A DNA stretch of 64,000 bases, taken from contig NZ_JBNPNH010000007.1 in the NCBI RefSeq assembly GCF_050314555.1, positions 39,256-103,255 of the forward strand, given 5' to 3'. The notes under the pieces were generated by a model. It saw nothing but the letters and a program-made list of their open reading frames with translations, did no database searches and had not been told where the DNA came from. A program made the position numbers and the translations under genes. The stretch is from Spyradosoma sp004558035 (GTDB lineage: Bacteria; Verrucomicrobiota; Verrucomicrobiia; Opitutales; UBA953). Every line of letters begins with the position of its first letter. Within the stretch, counting starts at the first letter, position 1. Below are positions 8,785-17,520 of the stretch, piece by piece.

Positions 8785-8800
8785 GCGGGAACGTTCCCGC
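8785..8800. repeat. 16-bp perfect palindrome of two overlapping motif copies
   Basis: GCGGGAACGTTCCCGC is two inverted copies of the dispersed motif sharing their ACGT centre, in the gap after plsX. Confidence 0.9.
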
Positions 8801-8810
8801 CGGTCCGCGA

Positions 8811-8840
8811 AAAAAGCGTTCCCGTCCGGGAACGCTTTTT
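8811..8840. terminator. Bidirectional motif terminator between convergent plsX and acyltransferase genes
   Basis: AAAAAGCGTTCCCG and its exact complement are separated by 2 nt, giving a motif stem with A and T tracts on either side. It is suited to end both converging transcripts. Confidence 0.9.
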
Positions 8841-8861
8841 GCTTTCGCCTCCGCGCGCGGC

Positions 8862-9572
8862 TCACTCCTTCGTGATCGCGCGCAGCTCCGTTTCGAAGTA
8901 TTCCGCGAGCGCTTTCGCGGAAATGTGGTCCCACATTTTTTCGTAGGGATAAAATTTCGGCGTCAGCTCGACCTTGGAAAAGGGCAGAGGAAGAATGAAG
9001 CCGTCCCAGGATTTGAAACGGATCGCGCGGCTGTATTCCGAGCCGATCAGCGCGACCGGGCAATGCGTCTTCTGCGCGATGAGCGCGGCGCCGGGATTGA
9101 ATTTGTAGCGCGGCCCACGGGGACCGTCCGGCGTGATCGCGACGTCCTCGCCGCGCGAGAGCTTGCGGTAGATTTCGAGCATCGCCTGTCCGCCGCGGCG
9201 CGACGTCGAGCCGCGCACGGCGCCGATGCCGAGAAAGCGGAAAAACGCCGCGAGCCACGCGCCGTCCTTCGACGGCGAGACGAGCCCGTTCATCTTGCCG
9301 AACGGGCGGAATCGCCGCCGCAGATCCGCCGAAATGAAGAGGCGGTTGTGCCAGAAAACGACGATCAGCGAATGCCGCTGCTCGGCGACCTGCTTCGCGG
9401 CTTCGGGCGAAATCGTGATGCGCAGCGTCCACAGCCACGTGCGCAGCAGCAGACTCAGCGGGAAAAGCAGCGCCATCTGCCAAAGCGGGATTTCCCGCAC
9501 GCGGCGCTGGCGCTCCATTTCGTCGGCCGTCATCGGACGGACGGGCTGTTTTTCTCGCGGTTCCTGAGGCAT
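8862..9572 (-). CDS. DUF374-type lysophospholipid/lipid A acyltransferase-like protein
   Basis: 236 residues with a membrane-anchoring segment near 29-47 (PLWQMALLFPLSLLLRTWLW). The acyltransferase block has FWHNRLFIS and, after SPSKDGAWLA, the conserved DGPRGPRYKFNPGAALIAQKT. This is the DUF374 pattern within the LPLAT superfamily. Members are thought to acylate lipid A or phospholipids at the inner membrane. It is convergent with plsX and upstream of nothing obviously lipid-related except that gene. The start is the ATG at 9572; a later Met at 14 is possible. Confidence 0.85.
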   Translation of the reverse strand: MPQEPREKQPVRPMTADEMERQRRVREIPLWQMALLFPLSLLLRTWLWTLRITISPEAAKQVAEQRHSLIVVFWHNRLFISADLRRRFRPFGKMNGLVSPSKDGAWLAAFFRFLGIGAVRGSTSRRGGQAMLEIYRKLSRGEDVAITPDGPRGPRYKFNPGAALIAQKTHCPVALIGSEYSRAIRFKSWDGFILPLPFSKVELTPKFYPYEKMWDHISAKALAEYFETELRAITKE

Positions 9573-9588
9573 GGCGGTCGCGTTCCCG

Positions 9589-11034
9589 TCAGATTTTGCG
9601 GAGCTCGTAGCCGTCCTTGCGGTCGAGAGACTTCCAGCCGAGCGCGGCGAGCTCGTCGCGCAGGCGGTCGGCCTCCGCCCAGTTCTTCGAGGTCTTCGCG
9701 GCCCAGCGCTTTTCGCCGAGCGCGGCGACGTCCGCGGGAACGTCGGCGGATTTCTTTTCGCCGGAAAAGAGCTTCAGCCCGAGCGCGAAGAGGATCTTCG
9801 CGAGCCCGCAGAGCTGCGTTCCCGCCTCCGCCTTCGTGAGTTCCTTTTTGCCGAGCTCGCCGAGCGCGGAAAAGAGCTTCCCGATCGCGCCGGGAATGTT
9901 CAGGTCGTCGCAGAGCGCCGTCCACGCGGGCTCGAACGCGCCCCACGCCGTGTTCCTTTCGTGGACGGAAATGTCCTGCGAAAATTCCTCGACGGAGATT
10001 CCCGCCTTTTCGAGCAGGCGGCGCGCGCCTTTTTCGATTTTTTCGAGCGCGGCGGTCGCGTCCTCGAGGGATTTCAGCGTGAAGTTCAGCTGCGAGCGGT
10101 AGTGCCCGGAAATGAGCGCGTAGCGCACCGCCGCCGGCGAAAATCCTTTGCCGACGAGATCGGCGAGCGTGTAGAGGTTGCCGAGCGACTTGGACATCTT
10201 CGCGCCGTCCACCATCAGGTGCGCGGAGTGGAACCAGTGCCGCGCGAACGTGCCGTGACGGCCGCACGAGCATTCCGCCTGGGCGATTTCGTTCTCGTGG
10301 TGCGGGAAGCACAGATCGACGCCTCCGCCGTGCAGGTCGAAGGTTTCGCCGAGGTAGTGCGTGCTCATCGCCGAGCACTCGATGTGCCAGCCCGGGCGGC
10401 CTTCGCCCCAGGGGCTTTGCCAGAAATTCGGGCCGTCCTCGGGCTTGCGTGCCTTCCACAGCGCGAAGTCGGCGACGTCGTCGCGCGCGTATTCGTCGGC
10501 GAGGTTCGCCGTTCCCGCGGAGTTCGTTTCCTGCGTGCGGAGCGCCTCGCGGTCGAGGTGCGCGAGCTTGCCGTATTCGGGATCGCTCGAAACCTTGAAA
10601 TAAACGCTGCCGTCGGGTGCGACGTAGGCGTTCCCGCGCGCGACGAGCTTCTCGATCATCGCGATCTGCAGCGGAATGTGCTCGACGGCGCTCGGCTCGA
10701 CCTGCGGCGGGAGCATGTTGAGCGCGGCGCAGTCGTCGTGAAACTTCTTCGTCCACGCGGCGGTGAACTCGGCGAGCGTCTTGCCCTCCTGCTGCGAGCG
10801 GCGGATCGTCTTGTCGTCCACGTCGGTGATGTTGCGGACGTGGCGGACGCGGATTCCGTCCGTTTCGAGCGCGCGGCGCAGCACGTCCTGCAGCAGGAAG
10901 GTGCGGAAGTTGCCGATGTGCGCGGGGCCGTAGACCGTCGGGCCGCAGCAGTACATGCCGAATTCCTTTTCGGGCGCGCTCGGCGCGAGCGTGCGGCGTT
11001 CCCGTGAAAGCGTGTCGAATAAACGTATGCTCAT
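9589..11034 (-). CDS. cysS: Cysteinyl-tRNA synthetase
   Basis: Class I synthetase charging tRNA-Cys. The protein has 481 residues. YCCGPTVYGPAHIGNFR gives the zinc cysteine and the HIGH-type motif; WHIECSAM and FPHHENEIAQ supply further zinc ligands; KMSKSLGN is the KMSKS loop. The C-terminal DALR/helical domain ends in GYELRKI. The gene is followed on the same strand, after a 16-bp gap, by the acyltransferase gene. Confidence 0.97.
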   Translation of the reverse strand: MSIRLFDTLSRERRTLAPSAPEKEFGMYCCGPTVYGPAHIGNFRTFLLQDVLRRALETDGIRVRHVRNITDVDDKTIRRSQQEGKTLAEFTAAWTKKFHDDCAALNMLPPQVEPSAVEHIPLQIAMIEKLVARGNAYVAPDGSVYFKVSSDPEYGKLAHLDREALRTQETNSAGTANLADEYARDDVADFALWKARKPEDGPNFWQSPWGEGRPGWHIECSAMSTHYLGETFDLHGGGVDLCFPHHENEIAQAECSCGRHGTFARHWFHSAHLMVDGAKMSKSLGNLYTLADLVGKGFSPAAVRYALISGHYRSQLNFTLKSLEDATAALEKIEKGARRLLEKAGISVEEFSQDISVHERNTAWGAFEPAWTALCDDLNIPGAIGKLFSALGELGKKELTKAEAGTQLCGLAKILFALGLKLFSGEKKSADVPADVAALGEKRWAAKTSKNWAEADRLRDELAALGWKSLDRKDGYELRKI

Positions 11035-11129
11035 GCTCTGAAAAAGTGAAAGCGCCCATTATTGCGCGGGAACGCCGTTCTGGCAATACCCTTGAAGTGC
11101 GTCGGGTTTTGATTTAGAAAAGGCGCATT

Positions 11130-12425
11130 ATGCTGAAAGTTTCCACGAGAGACGAAGACTGTTTTGAAAAGCTGCGCGCGTTCGGCGCTCCCGCCGCGCT
11201 TTCCGGTGACATCGCCCGCACCGTTTCCGAAGTGATCGCGGACGTGCGCGAGCGCGGCGACGAGGCCGTGCTCTACTATACGGCGAAGTTCGACCACGCG
11301 AAGCTTCTGCAGAAGCAGCTCCGCGTTCCCGCCGAAGCGATCGACGAAGCGTTCGCGTCCATCGACCCGAAAAAGCTCGAAGCGCTGAAGGCGTCCGCCG
11401 CCTCGATTTCCGATTTCCACAAGCGCACGCTCCCGAAAAACTGGAAGACGCGCAACCCGCACGGCGCCGCCGTCGGCGAGCTCTTTTTCCCGATCCGCCG
11501 CGTCGGGCTCTACGTTCCCGGCGGCCAGGTGCCGCTGTGTTCGACCGTGCTGATGACGGCGCTTCCCGCTAAGATCGCGGGCGTTCCCGAGCTCGTGCTC
11601 TGCACGCCGCCGCGCCGCGACGGCTCCGTCGCGCCGGAAATCCTCGCCGCGGCGAAACTCTGCGGAGTTTCCGAAATTTATTGCGTCGGCGGCGTTCAGG
11701 CGATTGCCGCGATGGCTTACGGCACGCGGACGATTCCCGCCGTGGACAAGATCGCGGGACCGGGCAACGCCTTCGTCGTCGAGGCGAAGCGCCAGCTCTT
11801 CGGCAAGGTCGGAATCGACCTGCTGCCCGGGCCGAGCGAAGTCATGGTCATCGCCGACTCCAAGGCGAATCCCGAATGGGTCGCCGCCGACATCATCACG
11901 CAGGCGGAACACGGCAGCGGCAAGGAAAAAGTCTATCTGGTCTGCTTCGACGAACGCACGGAACGCGCCGTGGACGTCGCGATCGAATCGCTGCTCACGC
12001 GCTACGAAAAAGGCCCGCGCCTCCGCGAGATCATGGAAGCCGGTTTCTGCAAAATTCTCGCGGATTCCACGGACGCCGCCGTCGCCGTCGCGAATTTCGT
12101 CGCGCCCGAGCACCTTGAGATTCAGACGACGCAGAAGCGCCAGAAGGAGCTCTCCGCGCGCATCACGACGGCGGGCGCGATGCTCGTCGGGCACTACTCG
12201 CCCGCGGCGCTCGGCGATTTCGTCGCGGGACCGTCGCACACGCTGCCGACTTCCCGCACGGGGCGCTTCTTCAGCGGCCTGCAGGTCTCCGACTTCATGC
12301 GCCGCACGAGCTACGTCCGCTACGACGAGGCCTCGCTGAAGCTCGCGCGCCCGGTCGTGGAGATGTTCTCGGAAATGGAACATCTCCAGGTCCACGGTCA
12401 CTCGGTCGGCATCCGCTTCGAGTGA
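11130..12425 (+). CDS. hisD: Histidinol dehydrogenase
   Basis: Final two oxidations of histidine biosynthesis (L-histidinol to histidine with NAD+, zinc-dependent). The protein has 431 residues, normal length. Signature segments are GLYVPGGQVPLCSTVLM, GVQAIAAMAYGTRTIPAVDKIAGPGNAFVVEAKR and the zinc/catalytic region QAEHGSGKEK, with the C-terminal ...MEHLQVHGHSV. It stands alone; hisG lies 3 kb away on the opposite strand, so the his pathway is dispersed here. Confidence 0.97.
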   Translation: MLKVSTRDEDCFEKLRAFGAPAALSGDIARTVSEVIADVRERGDEAVLYYTAKFDHAKLLQKQLRVPAEAIDEAFASIDPKKLEALKASAASISDFHKRTLPKNWKTRNPHGAAVGELFFPIRRVGLYVPGGQVPLCSTVLMTALPAKIAGVPELVLCTPPRRDGSVAPEILAAAKLCGVSEIYCVGGVQAIAAMAYGTRTIPAVDKIAGPGNAFVVEAKRQLFGKVGIDLLPGPSEVMVIADSKANPEWVAADIITQAEHGSGKEKVYLVCFDERTERAVDVAIESLLTRYEKGPRLREIMEAGFCKILADSTDAAVAVANFVAPEHLEIQTTQKRQKELSARITTAGAMLVGHYSPAALGDFVAGPSHTLPTSRTGRFFSGLQVSDFMRRTSYVRYDEASLKLARPVVEMFSEMEHLQVHGHSVGIRFE

Positions 12426-12478
12426 CGCCGCGGGAACGGAGACGACCGCGCCTCCGCTCTCATGGACACACGATTCTT

Positions 12479-12518
12479 TCGTCCGCGAAATCCGTGCGTT
12501 TCGCGGACGATTTTTTTT
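12479..12518 (+). terminator. Intrinsic terminator of hisD
   Basis: A perfect 12-bp stem, TCGTCCGCGAAA/TTTCGCGGACGA, has an 8-nt loop and is followed by eight T residues. It does not use the dispersed motif. Confidence 0.92.
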
Positions 12519-12555
12519 GTGTTTCCTCCGTGCGGCGACGGGAGAGAAAACGCGC

Positions 12556-12771
12556 TTATTTCTTCGCGGACGCTCCGCCGCGGCGGGAACGCGTCTTGAA
12601 CGTGTACGGCAGTTCGATCTTTCCGCCGTTGCGTTTCGCTTCTTCCAGGAGAGATTTGACCGCAAGCCGCACGATGTCGGAGGCGTTCAGGCACCAAAGC
12701 TTCGCCAATTCTTCCAGCAGTTCTCGGTCTTCGGGATCAAGGCGTATGCCCATGGAGGTTTTCGAGCTCAT
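12556..12771 (-). CDS. Small ribbon-helix-helix DNA-binding protein
   Basis: 71 residues from the ATG at 12771 (a longer start 12 codons upstream is less likely). MGIRLDPEDRELLEELAKLWCLNASDIVRLAVKSLLEEA reads as one beta strand followed by two helices, as in CopG/Arc-type RHH repressors. A basic tail, KTRSRRGGASAKK, follows. It has no adjacent toxin gene, so an antitoxin role is not supported. The target is unknown. Confidence 0.6.
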   Translation of the reverse strand: MSSKTSMGIRLDPEDRELLEELAKLWCLNASDIVRLAVKSLLEEAKRNGGKIELPYTFKTRSRRGGASAKK

Positions 12772-12869
12772 GTGAAACACTATGGCGGCGTTTCCGCCGT
12801 CGCGCAAACCATTTTCCTCGCCGAATCGCGAAGAAATTTTTCGTTCCTCCCGCCGCGACGGGAAAGCGC

Positions 12870-12944
12870 TGGCGCCCCGACCGAGAATCGAACTCGGATT
12901 AACGGTTTAGGAAACCGCGGTTCTGTCCATTGAACTACCGGGAC
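12870..12944 (-). tRNA. tRNA-Arg (anticodon CCT)
   Basis: Minus-strand cloverleaf. The acceptor GTCCCGG/TCGGGGC has two G-U pairs, the anticodon stem GCGGT/ACCGT holds loop TTCCTAA (anticodon CCT), the T arm is CCGAGTTCGATTCTCGG, the discriminator is G and CCA is encoded. Length 75 nt. Confidence 0.93.
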
Positions 12945-13003
12945 CGGCGAAAAAAACACAGGAACGACAATGCCGCCGCGAGCCGCGTTTGGCGAGCAAG
13001 TTT

Positions 13004-14488
13004 TTAGAGCGCCTCTTCCTGGGCGCGGAATTCGCGGATGACGACGATTTTGATTTTCCCGGGGTAGGTGAGCTTTTCCTCGACGTCGATGCGGATCTTC
13101 TGCGCGAGCGCGCGCGCCTCGGCGTCGGAGACTTCGGCGCTGGAGACGATGACGCGGACTTCGCGGCCCGCCTGAATCGCGAACGCGTCCGTCACGCCCG
13201 GGAACGCCTTGGCGATTTTTTCGAGCGCGGCGATGCGTTCGGCGTAGCCTTCGCGCGTGGCCGCGCGGGCGCCGGGGCGCGTCGCGGAAATGGAGTCCGC
13301 GAGCATCACGAGCGGCCCGTAAATATTTTCGTGTCCGACTTCGCGGTGGTGCGATTCGACGGCGTTGACGACTTCGCGGCATTCTCCCGCGAGGCGCAGC
13401 GCGCGCGCGCCCGCGATGGCGTGCGCGTCCTCGTTGTTCGCGTCCACGGCCTTGCCGATGTCGTGAAAGAGCCCCGCGCGCACGGCGAGCGCGACGTCGA
13501 GCCCGAGCTCCGCCGCGAACGTTCCCGCGAGCTGCGCCGTCTCGACGGAGTGCGCGAGCGTGTTCTGGTTGACGGAAAGGCGGAACTGCAGTTTGCCCAG
13601 CAACTCGCGGACGCTTTCGGCGACGTCGTGGACGCCGAGATCGTCGCAGACCTTCGTGCCGACGGCGACCGCGTTCGCGGCGGTTTCGCGGCGGGCTTCC
13701 TCGACGTAGTATTCGATGCTCTGCGGGTGGATGCGCCCGTCGGCGATCAGGCGCCGCAGCGCGAGCGCGGCGACCTGGCGGCGGAACGGGTCGAAGCACG
13801 AGACGAGCACGGAGCCCGGCGTGTCGTCGATGATGAGCGTCGCGCCCGTCGTCTGCTCGAAGCTTTTGATGTTTCTGCCTTCGCGGCCGATGAGGCGGCC
13901 CTTGATCTCTTCCGCGGGAATGGGCACGAGCTCGGAGGAAAGTTCTTCGTTGAGGCGCGGGGCGACGCGCTGCATCGTCGTGATGAGCAGCTTGCGCGCG
14001 TCGTTCGCGTATTCGGCTTCGGATTTTTCGAGGACGCCGCGGCGGATCGCGCGGGCTTCCTCGGCGGCGTCTTCGGCGACGCTCTTCAGCAGGTCCGCGC
14101 GCGCCTTTTCGACGGAGATGCCGGCGACGCCGCGGATTTTTTCTTCGTAGCGTTCCCGCGCGGCGGCGAGCTTTTCGGCTTCGGCGGCGAGGGCGCGTTC
14201 CCGCGCTTCCGCCTTGGCGAGGCGAAGCTCGAGCTCGTGCGCGCGGACGAGATTTTCCCGCGCTTCCTTTTCGTTCGCGGCTCGGCGTTCGGCGGCGAGC
14301 TTCTCGTTCTCGGCGACGCGTTCCCGCGCGGAGACCTCTGCGTCGCGGCGTTCGGCGGCGAGCCGTTCGTTTTCAAGCCGGAGAGCGCGGTTGCGCCGAA
14401 GCGCGAAAACGAGCCCCGCGAAGGCGAACGCGGCGGCGGAGGCGGCGAAAATGCTGATGTCCGAAATGTTTTCCACGACTGAATTCAT
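13004..14488 (-). CDS. rny: Ribonuclease Y
   Basis: Membrane-anchored endoribonuclease that starts mRNA decay. The 494 residues have the canonical order: an N-terminal membrane helix (about 10-30); a long charged coiled coil (about 35-190) rich in Arg/Glu/Ala; a KH domain with GREGRNIKSFEQTTG; an HD domain with HSVETAQLAGTFAAELGLD...GLFHDIGKAVD; and the C-terminal conserved KIKIVVIREFRAQE. The coiled coil is crossed by several motif copies read as Arg-Glu-Arg. Confidence 0.95.
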   Translation of the reverse strand: MNSVVENISDISIFAASAAAFAFAGLVFALRRNRALRLENERLAAERRDAEVSARERVAENEKLAAERRAANEKEARENLVRAHELELRLAKAEARERALAAEAEKLAAARERYEEKIRGVAGISVEKARADLLKSVAEDAAEEARAIRRGVLEKSEAEYANDARKLLITTMQRVAPRLNEELSSELVPIPAEEIKGRLIGREGRNIKSFEQTTGATLIIDDTPGSVLVSCFDPFRRQVAALALRRLIADGRIHPQSIEYYVEEARRETAANAVAVGTKVCDDLGVHDVAESVRELLGKLQFRLSVNQNTLAHSVETAQLAGTFAAELGLDVALAVRAGLFHDIGKAVDANNEDAHAIAGARALRLAGECREVVNAVESHHREVGHENIYGPLVMLADSISATRPGARAATREGYAERIAALEKIAKAFPGVTDAFAIQAGREVRVIVSSAEVSDAEARALAQKIRIDVEEKLTYPGKIKIVVIREFRAQEEAL

Positions 14489-14642
14489 TCAAAATTTTGA
14501 CTGACTGTGCCGAGGAAACAAGAAACGAGGAACGGAAAATCTGGTGCGGATTCTCGCTTTCGGGCGGCGTTTTCACAAGAAAAATATCGCGCGCGCGGCG
14601 ATTTTCTGAAACTTTCGCGGACACGAAGTCGTTTTTATCGTC

Positions 14643-15506
14643 ATGAAATCCAAAGTGCTTCCGATTCTTGTTTCCAACCTGCTCGTCGCGGTCGTCGCGT
14701 GGAGCGCCGCGTCGTTTTTCGCCGGCGGAGACGCCGAGGCGCTCGCCGCGAAGGACGCGGAAATCCGCGCGCTGAAAGACGAGCTCGCGAAACGCGCGTC
14801 GCGCGCCTCGCGCGGGAACGCTTCGCGCCGCGCCGCTGCCGCCGCGCCGCGGGAAAACGCTCCCGCCGACGCCTCTCCGGAAGCCGCGGACGCGCGCCGC
14901 AGGGAGACGGAACGCCGTTTCGAGACCTTCCGCAAGATCCGCCGCGACACCGCGATCACGCGCCTCGCGCTGCGCCTGAATCTCACCGAAGAGCAGAAGG
15001 CGCGCCTCGCCGAGCGCGCGGAAGCGAATGAAGCGGAGCTGCGCGAACTCGCCGAGCGCGCGCGTCTCGCGCCGGACGACGAAGCGCTCCGCGCCGAGCT
15101 GCGGGAACGCATGCGCGCCTCCGATCCGGAAGAATTCGTCGCGGAGCTTCTCGGCGAGGAACAGCAGACGGAATACGAGGCCTATCGGCGGGAACGCGCG
15201 ACCGCGCGCGCCGAGACCGTCGCGAACATGCGCCTCGCCATGCTGCAGGACAGCGTCGCGCTCTCGCAGGAACAGAAGGACCGCTACTTCTCCGAATACG
15301 CGACGGCGGCGCTGGAGTCCGACGGGCGCGTTTCCCGCGAGGCGGAGCGCGAAATCCTCAAGAACGTGCTTTCCAACGAACAGTTTTCCGCCTACGAAGA
15401 GCAGCAGGCGGCGCTCGAGGCCGCCGGCGTCGGACGCGGAGGCATGCGCGGCGGAATGCGCGGCGTGCGCTTCGACGGCGGAAACCCGCCTCCGCCGCGG
15501 GAATGA
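14643..15506 (+). CDS. Membrane-anchored or exported helical protein, Spy/CpxP-like
   Basis: 287 residues. There is one N-terminal hydrophobic segment (residues 5-27, a signal anchor), then a charged coiled coil. LNLTEEQKARLAERAE (about 117) and VALSQEQKDRYFSEY (about 207) resemble the LTxxQ motifs of periplasmic Spy/CpxP-type proteins. The C-terminus is Gly/Met/Arg-rich (GRGGMRGGMRGVRF) and ends in PPPPRE. A chaperone-like periplasmic role is only a suggestion. It is divergent from rny and convergent with hisG. Confidence 0.55.
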   Translation: MKSKVLPILVSNLLVAVVAWSAASFFAGGDAEALAAKDAEIRALKDELAKRASRASRGNASRRAAAAAPRENAPADASPEAADARRRETERRFETFRKIRRDTAITRLALRLNLTEEQKARLAERAEANEAELRELAERARLAPDDEALRAELRERMRASDPEEFVAELLGEEQQTEYEAYRRERATARAETVANMRLAMLQDSVALSQEQKDRYFSEYATAALESDGRVSREAEREILKNVLSNEQFSAYEEQQAALEAAGVGRGGMRGGMRGVRFDGGNPPPPRE

Positions 15507-15553
15507 ACCGCGTTCCCGCGCCCGCGCGGGCCGAGCGAAATTTTTCGCGCAAA

Positions 15554-15585
15554 AAAAACGCGCTCCCGGGCGGGAACGCGTTTTT
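15554..15585. terminator. Motif terminator between convergent genes, with one mismatched arm
   Basis: The stem AAAAACGCGCTCCCG/CGGGAACGCGTTTTT has a 2-nt loop. One arm carries CGCTCCCG instead of CGTTCCCG, leaving a single C-A mismatch. This shows an imperfect motif copy in an otherwise perfect hairpin with T tracts on both strands. Confidence 0.85.
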
Positions 15586-15615
15586 CCTGTTTTTCGCGCG
15601 GAGGCGAAAAAGCGC

Positions 15616-16500
15616 TCAGTAAACGACCTTGTTGAGCGGATATTCGATGATGCCTTCGGCCTTGCACGCCTTGAGCGCGGGAATGATCTCGCGCGTCAGC
15701 TTGCTGTCGATGATGGTCTCGACGGCGATCCACGCGTCGTTCGAGAGCGGCGAGATCGTCGGGTTGCGCATCGCGGGGAGCTTTTCGACGACTTCGGAAA
15801 GGCGTTCCCGCGGCAGGTTGAACTTGAGGCCGACGAGGTGCTTCGCCGTCAGCGCGGACTGGAGCATCATCGCGATGGACTCGATCTTCGCGCGCTTTTC
15901 CGGATTTTCCCACGCCTTCTTGTTGGCGATGAGCTTGGTGTTCGTCTTCAGAATCGTGTCGACGATGCGGAGCTTGTTCGCCTTGATGGAGCTGCCGGTC
16001 TCCGTCAGATCGACGATCGCGTCGGCGAGGTCGGGCACCTTGACTTCCGTCGCGCCCCAGGAGAACTCGACCTCGGCGGTGACGCCGTGGCTTTCGAGGA
16101 AGCGGCGCGTCGTGGCGACGAGCTCCGTCGCGATGCGCTTGCCCTGCAGGTCCTTGACGGTCTTGATGTCGGACGCTTCGGGAACGCAGATGACCCAGCG
16201 GCTCTGCACGTTGGAGGCGCGGGAATAGACGAGGTCGCAGACTTCGACGACGTCGGCGTCGTTTTCGACGACCCAGTCGTAGCCGGTCAGACCGCAGTCG
16301 AAGAATCCGTGCTCGACGTAGCGGGCGATTTCCTGCGCGCGGACGAAGCGGCCGTCAAGCGCGGGATCGTCGAAAGACGGGCGGTAGGAGCGCGAGCTTT
16401 TGACGACGGGATAACCTGCCTGCGCGAAAAGCGCGAGCGTGGACTCTTCGAGGCTGCCCTTGGGCATGCCGAGCATGAGGAGCGGTGTGGTGTTTGCCAT
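15616..16500 (-). CDS. hisG: ATP phosphoribosyltransferase, long form
   Basis: First step of histidine synthesis (ATP + PRPP). The protein has 294 residues from the ATG at 16500 (MANTTPLLMLGMPKGSLEEST). Longer in-frame extensions lack family similarity. The substrate domains include DCGLTGYDWVVEN and the PRPP loop around IVDLTETGSSIKAN. The C-terminal about 80 residues (LKFNLPRERLSEVVEKLPAMRNPTISPLSNDAW) form the ACT-like regulatory domain of the long, homohexameric form, which does not need HisZ. Confidence 0.93.
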   Translation of the reverse strand: MANTTPLLMLGMPKGSLEESTLALFAQAGYPVVKSSRSYRPSFDDPALDGRFVRAQEIARYVEHGFFDCGLTGYDWVVENDADVVEVCDLVYSRASNVQSRWVICVPEASDIKTVKDLQGKRIATELVATTRRFLESHGVTAEVEFSWGATEVKVPDLADAIVDLTETGSSIKANKLRIVDTILKTNTKLIANKKAWENPEKRAKIESIAMMLQSALTAKHLVGLKFNLPRERLSEVVEKLPAMRNPTISPLSNDAWIAVETIIDSKLTREIIPALKACKAEGIIEYPLNKVVY

Positions 16501-16685
16501 GGCTGTCTGATTGTGAAAAAATGAAAGTGCAAGCATCCGCTTCGGAGGCGGTCTTGTCAAGGCGCAAGAAATCGTTTGACAAATCCGCGCGGGCGTGCGA
16601 TTTTTCATGCAGAGACTGCAGAGTCGCCGTCTCGAAAAAATCCATTATTGTTTTACCCAAGTTTACCCGAATATTTCAGTCAGCC

Positions 16686-17393
16686 ATGAGAACGCTTCTC
16701 ACCATCCTTGCATCCGTTTCAATCCTCGTCTGCGCGGGTTGCGCTTCCGGCGACGGCTCGAAGAGCCCTTGGTCCGCCGGCTCCAAAGCGAAGCCCGCCG
16801 CGCAGCCTGCGTCGGCTCCCGCCGCTCCGGCTCCTGCGGCCGCTCCCGCCGCGACGTGCGCTTCCGCTGCCGAGGCCGCCGCTCCCGCGGAATGCGCGAC
16901 CTGCGCTCCCGCGGAGGACGCGCCGCTCCTCGCCGCTTATCCGGCTCTGCGCCAGGCCAACAAGGAACGCGCTCTCGCCGAAATCGAAGCCGCCAAGGCG
17001 GAAAGCGCTCCGCTGCCGACTCCGGACGAAGGCAAGGCGCGCGTGGTCGCCTACAACACCGACTGCGCGGTGGTTCAGTTCGACTCCGGCTCCGCTTTCA
17101 AGGCGGGCGACCGCGTCGTCCTTTCCAAGTCGGGCGCGCATGCGCTCGTCAGCGTGATTTCCGTGCTCGAAGGCGGACGCTACATCGCCGAGGAAGTTGC
17201 CGGCGTGATCGGCGCTCCGATGCTCGTTCCCGGAGATGAAATCGACTGCGTCCTCTGGATTGATCCCGAAGACGTCGCCGCCGTCGCCGCCGCCGCCGAA
17301 AAGGCGAAGGCGAATTCCGACGACGCGACCGACGCCGTCGCCGACGACGAAGAGGAAGGCGAAGACGAGGAAATGGACGAAATCGAGGAATAA
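16686..17393 (+). CDS. Lipoprotein with Ala/Pro linker and acidic C-terminus
   Basis: 235 residues. The signal peptide ends in the lipobox LVCAGC. A low-complexity Ala/Pro segment (about 36-75) contains cysteines. A folded core follows (about 105-190: ARVVAYNTDCAVVQFDSGSAFKAGDRVVLSK...VISVLEGGRYIAEEV), which looks like a small beta-rich domain. The tail is almost all Asp/Glu. I do not recognise a family. It is followed by its own terminator and is not part of the downstream efflux operon. Confidence 0.7.
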   Translation: MRTLLTILASVSILVCAGCASGDGSKSPWSAGSKAKPAAQPASAPAAPAPAAAPAATCASAAEAAAPAECATCAPAEDAPLLAAYPALRQANKERALAEIEAAKAESAPLPTPDEGKARVVAYNTDCAVVQFDSGSAFKAGDRVVLSKSGAHALVSVISVLEGGRYIAEEVAGVIGAPMLVPGDEIDCVLWIDPEDVAAVAAAAEKAKANSDDATDAVADDEEEGEDEEMDEIEE

Positions 17394-17413
17394 TCCCTCC
17401 GTGCGTTTTCCCG

Positions 17414-17455
17414 AAAAAAGCGGCGAAGCCTCTGCGCTTCCGCCGCTTTTTTTCG
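17414..17455 (+). terminator. Intrinsic terminator after the lipoprotein gene
   Basis: AAGCGGCGAAG pairs with CTTCCGCCGCTT (one bulged C), flanked by A and T tracts. Confidence 0.85.
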
Positions 17456-17474
17456 TTTCGGGAAAATTCATGCA

Positions 17475-17511
17475 TTGACGCGAAAGAGCGAAGCGTCTAG
17501 AACGTTCGTTC
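17475..17511 (+). promoter_or_regulatory. Promoter and probable TetR operator of the efflux operon
   Basis: TTGACG at 17475-17480 and TAGAAC at 17498-17503 are 17 bp apart. The -10 overlaps the inverted repeat GAACGTTCGTTC (17500-17511), placed right before the tetR start codon. This layout is typical of an autorepressed TetR-family pump regulator. Operator assignment is by position and symmetry only. Confidence 0.55.
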
Positions 17512-17520
17512 AATAAAACG

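Noticed and set aside
12556..12771. The RHH protein as an antitoxin
   Set aside because: No adjacent small toxin-like gene; neighbours are tRNA-Arg and hisD.
17475..17511. The GAACGTTCGTTC palindrome as a copy of the dispersed motif
   Set aside because: It lacks the GGG/CCC part of the core and sits exactly at a TetR-type promoter, so an operator is the better explanation.
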